A program made the position numbers and the translations under genes. From Girardinichthys multiradiatus (lineage: Eukaryota; Chordata; Actinopteri; Cyprinodontiformes; Goodeidae), in the NCBI RefSeq assembly GCF_021462225.1, contig NC_061805.1:26615958-26679957 (forward strand): DNA of 64,000 nt, written 5' to 3'. Positions within the stretch are counted from its first letter, which is position 1. The number at the start of each line of letters is the position of its first letter. The notes below the pieces were generated by a model that saw only the letters and a list, made by a program, of their open reading frames with translations, was not told where the DNA came from and ran no database searches. Positions 47,290-59,964 of the stretch are shown one piece after another.

Positions 47290-50200
47290 GTAAACAGACT
47301 TTAATCTGATATGTATATACTGTGTAGCTTTTTTATATAACATGCATTCTTTGAATAAGTTGCTTTGTATTTATGTACAGTTGAAATTAGGCTTTGGGTT
47401 AGGTGTGAAAAGTTGAGATTTGGTAGCTGAAATAAAAGAGGAATGAGAAGAGTCCCTCTTATTGCTTTGTGTCTGTATACTTTTAGTACATGCTGTGCAC
47501 AAATCAGATTTGTGTGTTTGTATTACTGGTATTTCTGTGCACAGTGTGGGTGTTTGTGTGTGTGCTCTATCTTATCAGAAAATACGCTGATAAATAGTTC
47601 TACCTGGAGAACACAGATCTGGAGCGGAGAGTTGTGTAAACGGACGTTGCATGGTGGCTGCAGCTCTGCACTTTTTCTGTTTGCTTTATGAAACCCATAG
47701 TGTTAGCGTAAGGTGTGGGTAATTTTGTCTAGGTTCTTGTTTATGTGTCTTGGTGCTATGTAATAAAAACAAACTATTCTCCAGGCTTTTGATAAAACCC
47801 AGCTAAACACAAGATAAGTGACAGATAAGCAGGGTCCATCAAGTGACCATCTAAAGCATGGAGGGCTATAGGTCAGCTGTATTCACTAATGAGCAGAGGT
47901 CAGGCTAATCATCAGAGCACTCTGTGTCCATTAAAGCTCAAAGAGAAATTTTAAGAGCTCATTATCCCTGTTTTTCCTTTTGCATTTTTCTAGCATGTTG
48001 TCCACAGCCTCACTGAGTGCTAATCATTCAATGTTCCTTCTTGCCTATTTTCTGTGTGTGAGAGTGCATTACCTGCCAGTATATGCACCTGTATAGTATT
48101 TGGATGCAGCTTTATTGGCAGCCGGTTCCATACATACAAATATGGATGTAGCCTTGTCGATACTGTTTACCAGCCATCTGTGCTGTCCCCTCTGCTCTGT
48201 TCCTAAGTGCTATTTATTTCAGCCTTTAATGGATATGTGTGTGTCTGCATTGATACAGAACCTGGCTTATGAAGGAGAAGAAAATCAATATTTTTCTCAG
48301 TTACTCTTAACTCTCTTGATGTATGACAATAATTATTATGACCACTAGGTGGCTGTAATGTATTGGGGTGTTAAGGAGAAAGAAACGGGTTTGTAATTCA
48401 TTCTACACTCATTAAGTTTTATTTATTAGATTGTGCTAAAAGTACTTGTATACCTTGTAATTCACCTAATGGTTTTCTGAAGACTATGAATATGGTGAAG
48501 TTCAGTGAACATGTTTCAAAAATTGTGTATTATCCTTTTTATCACTTGTTTCTTTTGAGGACTGATTAATGTGAAAATCATGCAAGCAGTTTAATGTTTG
48601 TTTATTGTATAGTGTGAGTAATCTGCGATAAACGACGGTTCATTAAGCAATCACTCTCACAGCCTATCAAAAGTCATTCGGTCTCATGATCAATCAAAAT
48701 TCCATGTAAAAGTTTATTTTCCTTCACACAGAAAAATCTGGAGATTTTTGGTACGTTTATCAGAATTAGGAATAATTTAGGATTTAATCAAGGAAAATTA
48801 TACTTCTAAATATTAATAGAAAATTCAAAGCATTCAGTGTAGCCAAGAATTATTTATTCAAACAAAAAGAAGCACACTAACAAACAAACCTAGAAAACAA
48901 AATTACTAACACTAATTCCACTCTACACATGACTACTGTTGACCAAAAGGGGAAGTTGTATGACTGGGCAATTGGATGTTCAAAACCCAAATTTAACTGA
49001 TTAATGTCTTATTGACTTGACTTAACAGTAAATTTTTCTGCATAAATTGTTAAGCTGAAGGTCAATTTGAGACTTTTAGAAGTTATTCCTGGTCAAGGTA
49101 ATTGGATTCCTTGTTGTTTCCTGCTTTGGATTTGGAGACAAGTTGGAAAGAAAAAAAAAAAAACGCTCTTAAAGGGAGTTACTTGGTGACACAGAACACA
49201 TAATCAAGGCAGGGGTAAAGATAATCAATCTTAATCAAAATTTATATAAAGTATACAAATTTTGCAAAGTGTAGAAAGGGAACAGAAACATTTATTGCTT
49301 CTGTATCTCACAGGTTTATCGATCTAGGTTTTCATCCAGTTGGGGATGGCTTCTTGATTGCTCTAAGCTTCGAGGAGCATGAGCTCAATTATGAATAAAC
49401 TACTATTTTCTTAGAACCACTTTCTTTAGTCTCAGGGAGAGCAAAAGTGTTAACCTATTAAGATATAAAAACTTTCTAATGAATAGGCTTTTCTCATTTA
49501 AAGTTTCAAACAAGTAATCATTCTGTTGAATAAAATACAGCTTTGCATTTAAAGTTTGACACTTTATTCGGAATTCAATTCCTTGTAATTTTAAAGCGTT
49601 TTGAATTTATAAATAAGCAACAACTTTTCATATAAGATACATTTTGACATGCATTAGCAGGCACTGAGACTAAACTCTTTTTTAGTGTAACACTTGAGGT
49701 CATAAAAGCATTAATATTTTCAGTTAAAAAAGAGGTAAAGAAAGTCAAGGCAGTATTTTAAGGTAAATTTATCATTTCTAGACAGGATATTACGTTTTAC
49801 GTCTGTAAATGTATCTTCATACTGTGCATCAGAACACTCTGATCTGTCTTACACCCTGCATCCAGTAGGGGGCAGTAAGGCAACTTAAATGTTAAAATCG
49901 GTTTTATGTGAATGCACTTTCACTGTGTTAAAAATGTTGGAGAGTGCTGTTTTGACTTTATTGCCTCACATTGAATGCAGATTATATGTGAAATTTAGAA
50001 TATTGCTACAAGGGTTTTAGATCCTAACTCCACAGTATTTACTGTGCATTGCTGATGTCATAGTGTGGCCTGTTGAAATTTCATTAGGCTTCTTTTAGTT
50101 TAACTGTGAAAGAGCAGCCTGCCGTTTTGTTCAGTTTCTACCAAAAAACAGTTCTTCACAATTGTCATTGCTTTGAGCACATGAAATTTGCAGTCGGGTC

Positions 50201-50575
50201 TGCCAATCTGCCATACTGCATCGTAAGCATTACAATTGCTTGTTTTTTGAATGGGCCCGGATGTTAAAAAGGAAGAAATAATAAATCACACATTTATTAA
50301 AAACCTAATATTTTTCATTATTAATAAAATATTAGTTTTTGTATTCAATCTGACCAACACCTGATTTGATCATTGATCTTGGTCATAGATCAAGATCAAG
50401 TTTGATTACGTTACGTATGTATGATTTTAATAGTAATATTGACTCTATCCATTGCCGTTTTGTCCCTGCTTCCATTTTGTTACCATGTACTTAAACCGTA
50501 GTGTATATGTTTATTTGTCCTGGCAGTAAACTACTATCATGAAATATTTTTTTTAAATATATGGAAATGAAATTG
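47290..50575. other. AT-rich non-coding stretch, no supported feature
   Basis: No exons or named repeats were recognised. There is a short A run at 49,150, and many short frames without motifs. Confidence 0.4.
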
Positions 50576-50579
50576 CATG

Positions 50580-50940
50580 TTATTCTATCCATGCATCCAT
50601 TGTCTTTTGCTTATCCCAGATCAGGGTGTGGCGGCCACCTTAAGGAGGACAAATATTTTGAGCGCTTCTGTTTGGGATCTCATTTTTACAGTTATTATAC
50701 ATCACTTTTGACTATAGGTGAGAGTCAAAATGTAGCTTTGCTTTTTGGCTCAGCTCTTTTATAACTCCAAAAACACCTGAGCAGTGCCTGTATTATTGCA
50801 GACAAACCCCCATCCTTTTGGTCCATCTCCTGCTTCATCTTACCTAGCTATGAACACCTAGATACTTAAATTCCTTCACTTGTGGCAGAGACTGACCCCC
50901 AACCCAAATTGAGTAACCCACCTTTTCTCTGTCACAAATG
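50580..50940. repeat. Probable retroelement fragments
   Basis: ATTCTATCCATGCATCCATTG and CTTATCCCAGATCAGGG resemble the tail of the teleost tRNA SINE. Then 50,850-50,935 (ACCTAGATACTTAAATTCC, GGCAGAGACTGACCCCC) resembles a piece of a teleost non-LTR element. Both are short and decayed; the assignment is from remembered repeat words. Confidence 0.35.
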
Positions 50941-50944
50941 TCAT

Positions 50945-51990
50945 GTTATTTAATTCAGTTGCAATTTTTCATCTAAAACTTTAATAACTCACAGTTTTTT
51001 GTGGGGGAGGCAGTTCTGATCCAAGTTTGGACCAGATTCCAGATCATACCAAAATAATTCTAAGTGACCTGTCTTCGGTAGACATGATTTATTAGTCGTA
51101 TAACCACTCTTCCTATCAGTAGACTAGCAGAAGATATAGAACATTTCTTTAAAATTGTTGGTTGCCTCAAATGCTCCACGGTAGACAACCAACACTGCAA
51201 TTTGACCAAATGGTGGACAGTCAAAAAGACAAGCCCTCCGAAAAAGAAAAACAAAATCCAACCTATCCCAACTCTTAAGATTTTCCACACTGTAACATAA
51301 AAAAGCCTTAATAGAACATTGTGATATAGTCAAAAAATGTACTTTTCTTACATAATTCAAAATGTAGCAAATAACTGAATCTTGGAGTCGACATAGTTCC
51401 CAAGTTCTACTGTCTGCTTTTGAAGGCTTTGCAGAGACTTGAAAGTGTGAAGCACAAATGGCCTTAACAATGGTGTTAGACTTTTTGTTGCCTGTTCTAA
51501 GAGGATTATCTCTTCAGAAAACAGGTGTTCTGCCTCATTCGCTGGATGGTGTGCACTGTGCAACATTTATAGATTGCAAGACGTATTTAAAACAAGAAAT
51601 GTACAAAACAAGTAACACTTTTCAAACAATACATGCCACAGTCTTAGCTGTGAAGAAATAAATATTGAGACAAATTAAACATGACGACTTTCTGTGTTCT
51701 TGCTTACCTTTTAAATGGCTGATCAGCTCATAACTGTGTTATTGTTACATATTGTCTTTTCCTTCTCTGTTTAATCCCCAGTTTGCTTACATTAAATTAC
51801 ATTAGTATGTTGCACAGAGTTGTAACTCTCTACCAAAAAAGGAAAAAAAGACAATTGTTTTCTATTTTTCATGCAATTCACTGCTGCTGTTATATTATCT
51901 TTGCCAAGGCTCTAAAGAACATTGGAATGCTTGGCTCTTGGCTATATGTTACAGCAGCAGCCGAGTGACTGACGCATGAGATGATTGTTA
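50945..51990. other. Non-coding stretch, no supported feature
   Basis: Short overlapping open frames on both strands with no motif. No repeat ends were recognised. Confidence 0.4.
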
Positions 51991-51997
51991 AGGCTGT

Positions 51998-52060
51998 TCA
52001 GGGATAAAAGACCCGCCCTTTAAACAATTTCTACTACCAAAACAACCCCTCCCACTCAGT
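51998..52060 (+). promoter_or_regulatory. TATA-type core promoter candidate
   Basis: GGATAAAAGACCCGCCC (52,001-52,017) combines a TATA-like ATAAAAG with an adjacent GC-box-like CCCGCCC. About 30-50 bases downstream lies ACTCAGTCATACTCC, an initiator-like sequence. The following 500 bases are clearly richer in G and C than the flanks, as expected for a 5' exon. Transcription would start at about 52,035-52,055 and lead into exon 1b. Confidence 0.35.
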
Positions 52061-52606
52061 CATACTCCAGCAGCAGCAAAAGGGAAACAGTGGGACAGAA
52101 AGACAGTCGCGTACGTCCTGACAAACTGGAATCTTATTTCAGCCCCTCGGTGGAGGAAAAAATAAGCACATGGACTTGAAAGAAAAGGGGGGCAGAGTGA
52201 GAAAGGAGAGCAGCCGTGTGAGTGAGTCCATGGCTGGATTAGGAAAGAGAAAGATCACATGCTATTCTGGCGAGATAGATAAGCGCAAGTGAGGGAGAGG
52301 AGGGTAACAAACCAACCTACTTTCAAACCATCACAGCTTCAGAAGGAGCAGCAGTGTTCAGGACTGCTTGATCTGGACCACTCCACTAAACTGGGGGAGG
52401 GACGCTCCATTCGGATCACCTCAGACCAGCAGCAGACAGTCTGCGGGCTCCTGGTGGCCCACGGGAAAGGTGTTTGCGACTTTATGCATACGAGGACCGT
52501 ACACATGTTGTCTGCATGGATTTGGAAGTAAAAGTCAGAACATGAGTATCATTCTTAAGCCCCGGTCACGTTCCACCAGCTCACTGAAGAATACAGAGGG
52601 AATATG
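52055..52606 (+). CDS. Candidate first exon (exon 1b): long 5' UTR and 21 codons, protein not recognised
   Basis: The GC-richer block ends in GAATATG|GTAAATAG, a usable donor at 52,606. The likely start is ATG at 52,542 (AACATGAGT, A at -3), giving MSIILKPRSRSTSSLKNTEG followed by two more residues and two bases, phase 2. The peptide is basic and serine-rich with RSRSTSS, a possible kinase target, and is probably disordered. The same frame stays open upstream to at least 52,368 without an ATG. Several upstream ATGs in other frames make short upstream open frames (for example MAGLGKRKITCYSGEIDKRK from about 52,230, and MHTRTVHMLSAWIWK from about 52,484). These could dampen translation. The same exit phase as exon 1a suggests alternative first exons of one gene. 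I recognise no family. Confidence 0.45.
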
Positions 52607-52609
52607 GTA

Positions 52610-55600
52610 AATAGATTGTAAACTTTGTCTTGCTGGCCACATTATGTGTTTCTAAAATACTCTCCCTCTAACTCTCATTTCTCTCTTTTTTTCTATTTCT
52701 TGTTAGTTGTAGTTACTTTAATTCATGTTGGTTGTCATTTTAGGTCTACATGCTGTCAGCCTGCTCCAATGTATGCTATTTTGGAGGGTTTATGGTTTCT
52801 GTGTGAAACGTAGACTTTTCTTTGGTCAGAAGATGAGTTGCCTTTGCCCTTACTGTACATCACCTGACCCTTGCTCTGGTGACCCAGGTGTCTATCCTTC
52901 ATTGCGTTTTTACCCCAGGTCTGTCAGCAGGTGAAGAAATTCTGTCAGAAGATTGAGAAAAATAGATGTGCTCCAATCAGAGTGCTGCTGATTTTTCATC
53001 AGCTGCACTTTTGCAAAGGCTTGACCTACTGAATCTGATTTTAGCTCATTCCAATTTCTCTTGAACTACAAAATCATCTAGAATTAAAATTCAAAATATT
53101 TTTCCTGGTCGTCTTGCTGTTAGTGGTCATTGTTAATTCATATTAAAAACAGAGGTGATGTCACGCCTTGTGTTTTGAGAGAGCAGTAGCAGCAGTTTAC
53201 TATTTTATAACAGAGATAAAACGATTATTGACCTGACATTTGAAACCGTCTGCATCATCTTATATTAGCTATTAGCATGGCTAGCACAGCTAGTATTTCT
53301 GAAACTGCAGCCTCTGTGTGTATTTCTGAGGCAATGTACATCTTTTTCCTTGATGTTTACAAATCCAGCATATTGCATAACAGACATACTTTAGATCGAA
53401 AGCCAAAAGGATATAACAAAGCAACTTTTCTGCACTTTATTAAGCCTTACTGTTATCTGTTGAAAGTCTTGGTCTCTCAAAACCTAAATGAATGTCTTGA
53501 CTTGTCTATGGTTTTGCCCACCTTAAAAAGTGTTGTCGTTAGCACTTCTGGTAGTGCATAGGTGTTGTGTATTTACTGAAAAACAAAACACGATTGTATA
53601 GTTATTGTTCACTTTTAGGTCCAATCAAGCTTGAAATCATATGATTAAGGTCTAGAGCATGTTTTTCAGCACATGTCTACTGAAGAATTAGCTCTAGTTG
53701 AATTCAGGATGCATCACCAGGGGCAATACTTGCCTTGCCTTTCTCTCGTATTTCAACTTGTACTTGCACATCAGTAGTCAGTTTTTTTAGTACAAAATAA
53801 CGCATTGTAGCTCTAACCTTAAAGGCGAGCACCCACATTAAATTCGACATCACTTTTTTACTCCTTTTCAGAGGAATAGTAACTTAATACAACCGTGGGT
53901 GTGCTCATAAAGTTGTGGGGGTTTTACCAGAGACATGTGTGAAATGAAGATATAGTAATTAGGTCTCACACTGTCATAGTATGTATCCAGGTGTCACACA
54001 TTACTGTACCTGCAGTGAAGACTGCATATAAAACAGAGTTTAGTAAAAGAGCTGAAATCAGAATGTCTTTTTTTCGCTCTCATTAAAAGCTGAGAATCTG
54101 GCAGTGTTAGGTTTGCATGAGCCATCTTTTTGAATGTCTATCAAAAGCAATACTCAGCTGGACAAGGCATACCGCCTACTCCGTCTGTCCTGCCCTCCTT
54201 TTTGCTATTTACTGTTTTGTGGGGGCTTCTTTCATTTAATTCTATCATTGCCTTTTCTTTCACAACATAAATCACAGTGTTTGTGAGATGAAAAATACAT
54301 TTCTGTTGAGTACTATAATTGAACGTTTTTAAATTAATTGTGCTTATAAGCCCAGTAAACACATAATTGTCTTGTGGCTTGGCAGCTTTTGTTGTTGCAT
54401 GTTTAATTAAATGCCTGCAGTTTAATGTGTATTTTTGAACAAATCACCATGTGCATATGTGTGTGTCTGTGCATAGTTGTGTAAGACAATGACTAGGTCC
54501 TCAGCATCAAGAAATCCAAACGGACCTGTCCCTCCCAACTAGGCAAATGCACGTTTATGTATGCAGACTGTAGGTGTCCCTCAGTGTGTTTGCTGAGTAA
54601 ACAAGGATCAAATCATGGAAAAGTGACAAATTTGCAGATGAGTGGCAATATATATTAACTCTTTTTGGCCCTACAACCATTTTGGCATTCTTTCCCGGTT
54701 TTAAAATCAATAGTGACGCATGGAGGGGATGAAATAAACAATAAAAAAGGTGGAAAATGTATTACTTTAAACCTGAGTGTTTGAATCTGGCTTGTGTCAT
54801 ACTAATGCTACACTATAAAAAAGAATCCTAATGTGTAATAAACTTTAACCATTTAATTAAATATACTCATAAATGTGATTTTCAATACTTTATTTTGTTA
54901 TCAAACAAAATATACAAAAATATCTTTAGCTAAACATTTAGCTAAAGGTAACAGCTAAGTCAACCGTTTGCTATTCTCATACTGTGTCCTACAGAAAAGG
55001 CTGGGTTCACATTTAAGTGGACCTCCTGTGTGTATTACCTATACAAAGCAAGATGACAGCACATTGCCTGAGTTTTCTCAGTGTTGCAGCCATGGCATCA
55101 GGTGCTAAAGCAGTGTCACAACTAAAGAGAACGACTTGCATTACTTATACCTGACACAGCCTGAAAGAAGTAGGGGGAAAAAAAGAAGTGGAACAAATCG
55201 CTAGCATTAATATTTAATTCACATCCATGATTATGTATCAAAGGTCAACTGGGAGCTAGCCGTCCCCCAAATAATTAAAATTCCTGTAAATATTCCAAGA
55301 ATTGGGTCAAAATTGTTAAAAATCTGTATAAATGACTTTCAGCTTCTAAATTTGTATGACAGGTCACTCATTCTGTAGCTTTAAATAGTTATTCAAATGA
55401 AGTCACAAAAGAACAAAATACTCTGCAAGACTTGTTAGCTTGACAAGACATGAATGATCAAAGCAAAATGCCATAGTATGTTTAGTATATAGATTCAACA
55501 TGTTCTTTGTGAATATTTTGGGATAATCATTTTTAGAGACTGAAAACAGTCTTTGACTTGTTAACCAACTATTTAAAGTAATTATCTTTATTTTGCTGTA

Positions 55601-56445
55601 AGTCTACATGTGGTTTTATGACTCAGATAAATAACAGAAGGTCACCTGGAGTTTTATTTAAAAAAGGTAAACTGAAATGTAAGTCCTGTTTTGTTTAAAT
55701 AATACCATCCAGCAAGCAGTTACATTTTCAAAAATACTTATTTCTAGTAGCAGTTCAGAAGAGTTAATATTCACTCTTTAACTCCAAATGCATCAACAGG
55801 TGTGACATATATTTGTACATGAAATTATATGAACAATTGTTTTGATAAAATTCTTCTTCTTCTAAGGTACTGAGAAAATATATTTCCGGGTTGATGTGCT
55901 GTGTAAACTAATATTTTTGGGTCAGTGCATCAGTTGGTTTATTTTATGACACAACCAAAATGGAAAAAAAAATTTGACAAATAAATAAAATTTATTAAAA
56001 GGTAAGTAATTTATTTAAAGGTAAGTACATGGGGATGTAACTGGAAAAATGGAGGTAGAGAGGGATGAAAGGGCAAGGCATAGGTATATAATAGGAGTAT
56101 GAATTTCGAAAGCAGCGTACCAAGGAAGGGCATCCGTTTAGTTGCTGTTTGGATTGTTGCCCTTCAGCATAAAAACCCTTTTCACCAATAGAATCACACA
56201 AATACCGTTCTATTGCCCTTTTATTTTTGTCTTTTTCAGTATACTCCAAACCAGTCCTGTGTAGAACCAGTGAACTTTCTGCACGCTTGAGTCCTAGATG
56301 TTTAATAAATGCCTTAGAATTTAGTAAGAAAATTAATTAGAAAAATGGGCATAGATTTAATTTTTGTGACAAAGACTAATTTGGATGTTGCTTCTTGTTA
56401 GGTGTTGGCACATTAGTGTATATCTGCCTTGGTCTTTTAACTCTT
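52610..56445. other. Non-coding stretch, no supported feature
   Basis: The 94-codon frame at 53,277-53,561 (MASTASISETAASVCISEAM...) has no known domain and sits next to GCTATTAGCATGGCTAGCA, a word common in fish repeats. Otherwise AT-rich sequence without recognised elements. Confidence 0.35.
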
Positions 56446-56449
56446 GTTA

Positions 56450-56450
56450 A

Positions 56451-56474
<24 letters not shown>
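56450..56474. repeat. (TG)n microsatellite with GA tail
   Basis: About 12 TG units followed by a short GAGAGA run. Confidence 0.9.
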
Positions 56475-56482
<8 letters not shown>

Positions 56483-56489
56483 TGTGCAA

Positions 56490-58945
56490 ATGTGGTGCAG
56501 ATAGAGGGAAGGGACGTTGTAGTTATCAGCAAATGGTGAGTCCTTATCTGCTTGGCCTGTTGCCTGACCCCCCCCCACCCCCCATCAGTTTATTTGCCAG
56601 AAATTTAGGATTTTGTTTCCAGTGGAATTTGGATTACTGCGTATTAAAAGGGACTGCTACTTTATCAGTACTGTAAGGACTTATTTGTTGTTTTCTATAG
56701 GCAAACATTTATGCTAAATAATTGTCATACTTGTAAATTAACCTTTGTAATCAAAACAAATACTAGAAAAATTTAGGTTTGTGCATCTGGTAGAAAAGTT
56801 ATTTGTAGAAAAAAATCATGTCTGCAGAGAAGATTTGTTTTTGTGATTCAGTCTCATGCAGTTTGTGAACATCTGATTAGCGATACAAAGCAGAATCAAA
56901 AGATAAACCTAATCTGCCCACTATGAGTTTGACTCCTGGAGTTATGATTGCGATTTTTGGCACGATCTCTAACGCCTCCAACTGATTGGACAGCGACATT
57001 TAAAAGGGATAGTTTCCAGAGCTAAGATAAAACATTCATGAAATGATGCAATGTTCCTAATCTTGGTACATTCAGAGCTTGGTGTTGGATTGCTACTTTT
57101 GTTTTAAATATACGTTTACTCTGAATAGTAACCTAAAATGTATTTTTTTCTGTACCTTAGTGGAACTTTATCATCACTACCTGCATTTGTATTAGAGGAG
57201 AACATATTAAGCATTTGACTGTGTGCTAGCTATCTGAGCAGATAGTACAACTAATGAACTAATTATAACAATTAGTCATCATTAACTTCACTAAGTTAAT
57301 ACTAGCTTGATATAGTAGTGTTATTTTAAAAAGAACAGACAACAGAAATGTGTAACATTCTAAAAAACAACCTCTTTAAACAGAATTTAGCAACAGTTTG
57401 TTCCAAATCTTGGTTTGAGTCTATGTATTAAAATCAAATAAGAATATTACAACTGGGACTATTGATATGTTTTAATAGTTTAGCAGCAGTAGGATCAAAT
57501 GTTGCTTTTTAGTTACAAATTGATTAAACATGTTAGTTGTATTTTCTGTGTAAACGTTTCACTGAAGTCTATCGTTTCATAAGAGTCTCATAGCAGCCTT
57601 CAGGACACAGCTGTGAGTACAATGAGATAAATGAGTACTGTGTGCTGCCATTTTAAACTCTAGGTCATGTATATGCCAAAGAACACAGTACAGCTCCTTG
57701 ATCCTGTCCTTTCCTTCTGTCTCTATCTATTTTTTACTCTTCATCCACCTCTGTCTACCACTATTCTCTTACACCAAAACACAAAATGGTAAGTTCACTG
57801 ATTCACTTTCAGCAGTGAGCTGTTACACACACCACAGAAGTGGACGAAACAAAGCTGTTTGAAAGCGATCATCGTTCCAGCATTTTTTAAAGTAAATCAG
57901 CAGAGATGAGGATAGATGGGATTCTAAACTAAAACTGTACCTCAGGGTTAGCCCAAACAATATTGGTTATATGTGTTTGTGTAACATGTTACACAAACAT
58001 AGTTTTGTGTCCTTTTAATATGTGCAACCAAATGCAAAGAGTATGAGGTTTATGCTGTATATAACTCAACCTAGAACTTGAAAAATCTGAGGCCTTATAT
58101 AGATAAAAGAAGATATTAGAAGCCTGGAATCCCAGCAGTGTTCAGAAAGTGTGGATTAATGTGAGCTGCATGCTCAAGCAGACGGAGGGAAGACGACACT
58201 TGCTCTATTTTAGAAAGCTTTGAGGACACAAAGGGAAGTACGCTGCTGAAAAAGGACGGAGAGGGACATCTCAGAACTTTATTTTTTTTCTGCATATAAA
58301 TTTGGACCAGCTGACTGAAAGAGGTTAAAGGTAGCACAGACTGATAAGCCCTGAGTTTTAGCCATTAAATCTAATTATATTAAATCCTGACTCTAGTTTA
58401 AAAGTAACATTTTACTAGGTTACATTCTATATTAGTTTGGTCGTAGACAAAATTGCTGCACTCTCAAGCAAGCATCATGCAAGTTCCTGTTTTAAGACCA
58501 CAATGAATAGCATATTCTTTTTTTTCACTTAGTGTGCTATAAACAGTTTTTGGATATGTAAAATACCTCTGCAGCTCTGAAGGTTAGAGTCATAGATAAA
58601 GTTCATTTTTTCTTATAGAAGACACTGCTCCTGAACTCAAACATGAAAAACATATTGGGTTTACCATGAGCCACATTTGCAGAATGGATTTATATGTAGG
58701 TGTACTCTATTTTGCCATTTTGAACCAATAAGTGGACCAGTCAGAGCAAATTCATTGTTTTGGAACTAAGGAGACAAACTAATTATATGTTTGAAACTGA
58801 ATGTGACAGGGGGTAATGGAAATATGTGAAAGAATACAAATAGGAAATTTAGCAGCAAATTTCTCAAACAACACCAAGCACTGAATGTACTGATGTTAGA
58901 AAATGATAACCAAGTATAGATTAGTATTTCAGGTCTGGAAAAAAG
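56490..58945. other. Non-coding stretch, no supported feature
   Basis: A C-rich run lies at 56,569-56,583. A donor-like ATG|GTAAGTTC at 57,785 follows a long pyrimidine-rich stretch but has no AG close upstream. No repeats were recognised. Confidence 0.4.
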
Positions 58946-58953
58946 GATTAGAT

Positions 58954-59952
58954 CAGGGGTCCTAAACTAAAATAGTAGGAGGTCCACTACCTCCATCATC
59001 CAAACACTTTGGCGCCAAAATATTTTAAATTAACTGACAAAAATATTTTCTTTCATTTTTATTTAACATTTAATTAACTCTAATTTTTTGTTTTTGTCTG
59101 TTTTTTAACTCATGATTAATGATTCATATGCCCATGAAATCATCTGCTGCACAGAAAAGTGCATTCCAATGTAAGTACCAATATTAAATGCACTTTAAAT
59201 GGCACAGTGGAGCTGGGTCTGTACATCTACGTACAATAATTCTGCTCTACTTGTGCTTGTGGCAGGCATGGCAATTTGCTTAGCCTCTTTCTTAAGTTGT
59301 TGACATTCTTTTCCGTCTTAAAGTGTTTTTCCCACACTCTTTGATCATTTCCAGTCAGTGAAAGGCTTTTTGTTTTTTCCTAAAATCCACTGTACTCGCA
59401 GTGAACACTTGTATGGTCGCTTTTGTGCTGTAAGAGACTGATATCAGCTGTGTAGCTTGCTCATACTGTCCCCTTCTCCTTGTCATACTGTCAGACCCAG
59501 GCAGAAAGCTTTGGTTGAAGTTCTTATGTTTGGTTTCATAATGTCTCTTAAGATTTCCACTCTTTATAAGTCCAACAACTGATTCAAAACATGTAAGGCA
59601 GACTGTCTTTGCACCCAACGGAAGATAGCAGCAAAGCATATGCTTCTGTCCATTCATCTTTAAATGTGCGATTTTCATAGTCCACTTTACGTATAATTTA
59701 CCTAATTGTTTAAGGACTCCCCATAGCTTCTTCTTTCTCACTTTCTGGCAGTTGGCATACAATGATGTGGTGCATTACCGCCACCAGCAAGCCACCAGGC
59801 TTGGGAGCATGGACTAGAATGTCACCGACCCACATGACTGCCCGTCTGCTGCCTGTTCAAAAGTCAGATCTATATCTACATAGTAAATGAGAAAATGCAA
59901 AGTGCTCTTTGGGTCCGGATTTGGACCGGAGTCCGGGGTTTGGGGAGCGCTG
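58954..59952 (-). mobile_element. hAT-type DNA transposon, 999 bp, internally deleted
   Basis: The left end CAGGGGTCCTAAACTA and the right end, inverted (CAGCGCTCCCCAAACC), form an imperfect 16-bp terminal inverted repeat of hAT type. They are flanked by 8-bp sequences GATTAGAT (58,946-58,953) and GAGTAGGT (59,953-59,960) that agree at six of eight positions, as expected for an aged hAT target duplication. Between them a minus-strand frame keeps only the N-terminal zinc-finger part of the transposase. The catalytic and dimerisation regions of a 2.5-3.5 kb autonomous element are missing. Confidence 0.72.
59355..59762 (-). pseudogene. hAT transposase N-terminal fragment with BED-like zinc finger
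   Basis: A 135-codon frame opens MYANCQKVRKKKLWGVLKQL. Residues about 50-80 contain GAKTVCLTCFESVVG followed by SGNLKRHYETKHKNF. This is a Cys-x2-Cys ... His-x4-His finger of the type seen in hAT transposases and their domesticated relatives (ZBED- and GTF2IRD2-like proteins). The following stretch, RRRGQYEQATQLI, matches the usual sequence after the finger. Such fingers bind DNA, typically the transposon ends. The frame ends soon after, with no catalytic core. It is most likely a dead fragment, but the finger itself is intact, so a DNA-binding remnant cannot be excluded. Confidence 0.65.
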
Positions 59953-59964
59953 GAGTAGGTTATT

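Noticed and set aside
53277..53561. 94-codon open frame MASTASISETAAS... as a small gene
   Set aside because: No domain recognised, no splice or promoter support, and the start lies in repeat-like TAGCATGGCTAGCA sequence.
55998..56025. Two AAAGGTAAGT donor words in tandem
   Set aside because: Part of an imperfect AT-rich duplication (AAAGGTAAGTAATTTATTTAAAGGTAAGT); no pyrimidine tract, acceptor or coding frame.
57693..57786. Exon ending in ATG|GTAAGTTC
   Set aside because: The donor is good, but the preceding stretch is pyrimidine-rich without a nearby AG acceptor or coding sequence.
59170..59185. Splice donor ATGTAAGTACC inside the hAT element
   Set aside because: Isolated donor word in decayed transposon sequence without an acceptor.
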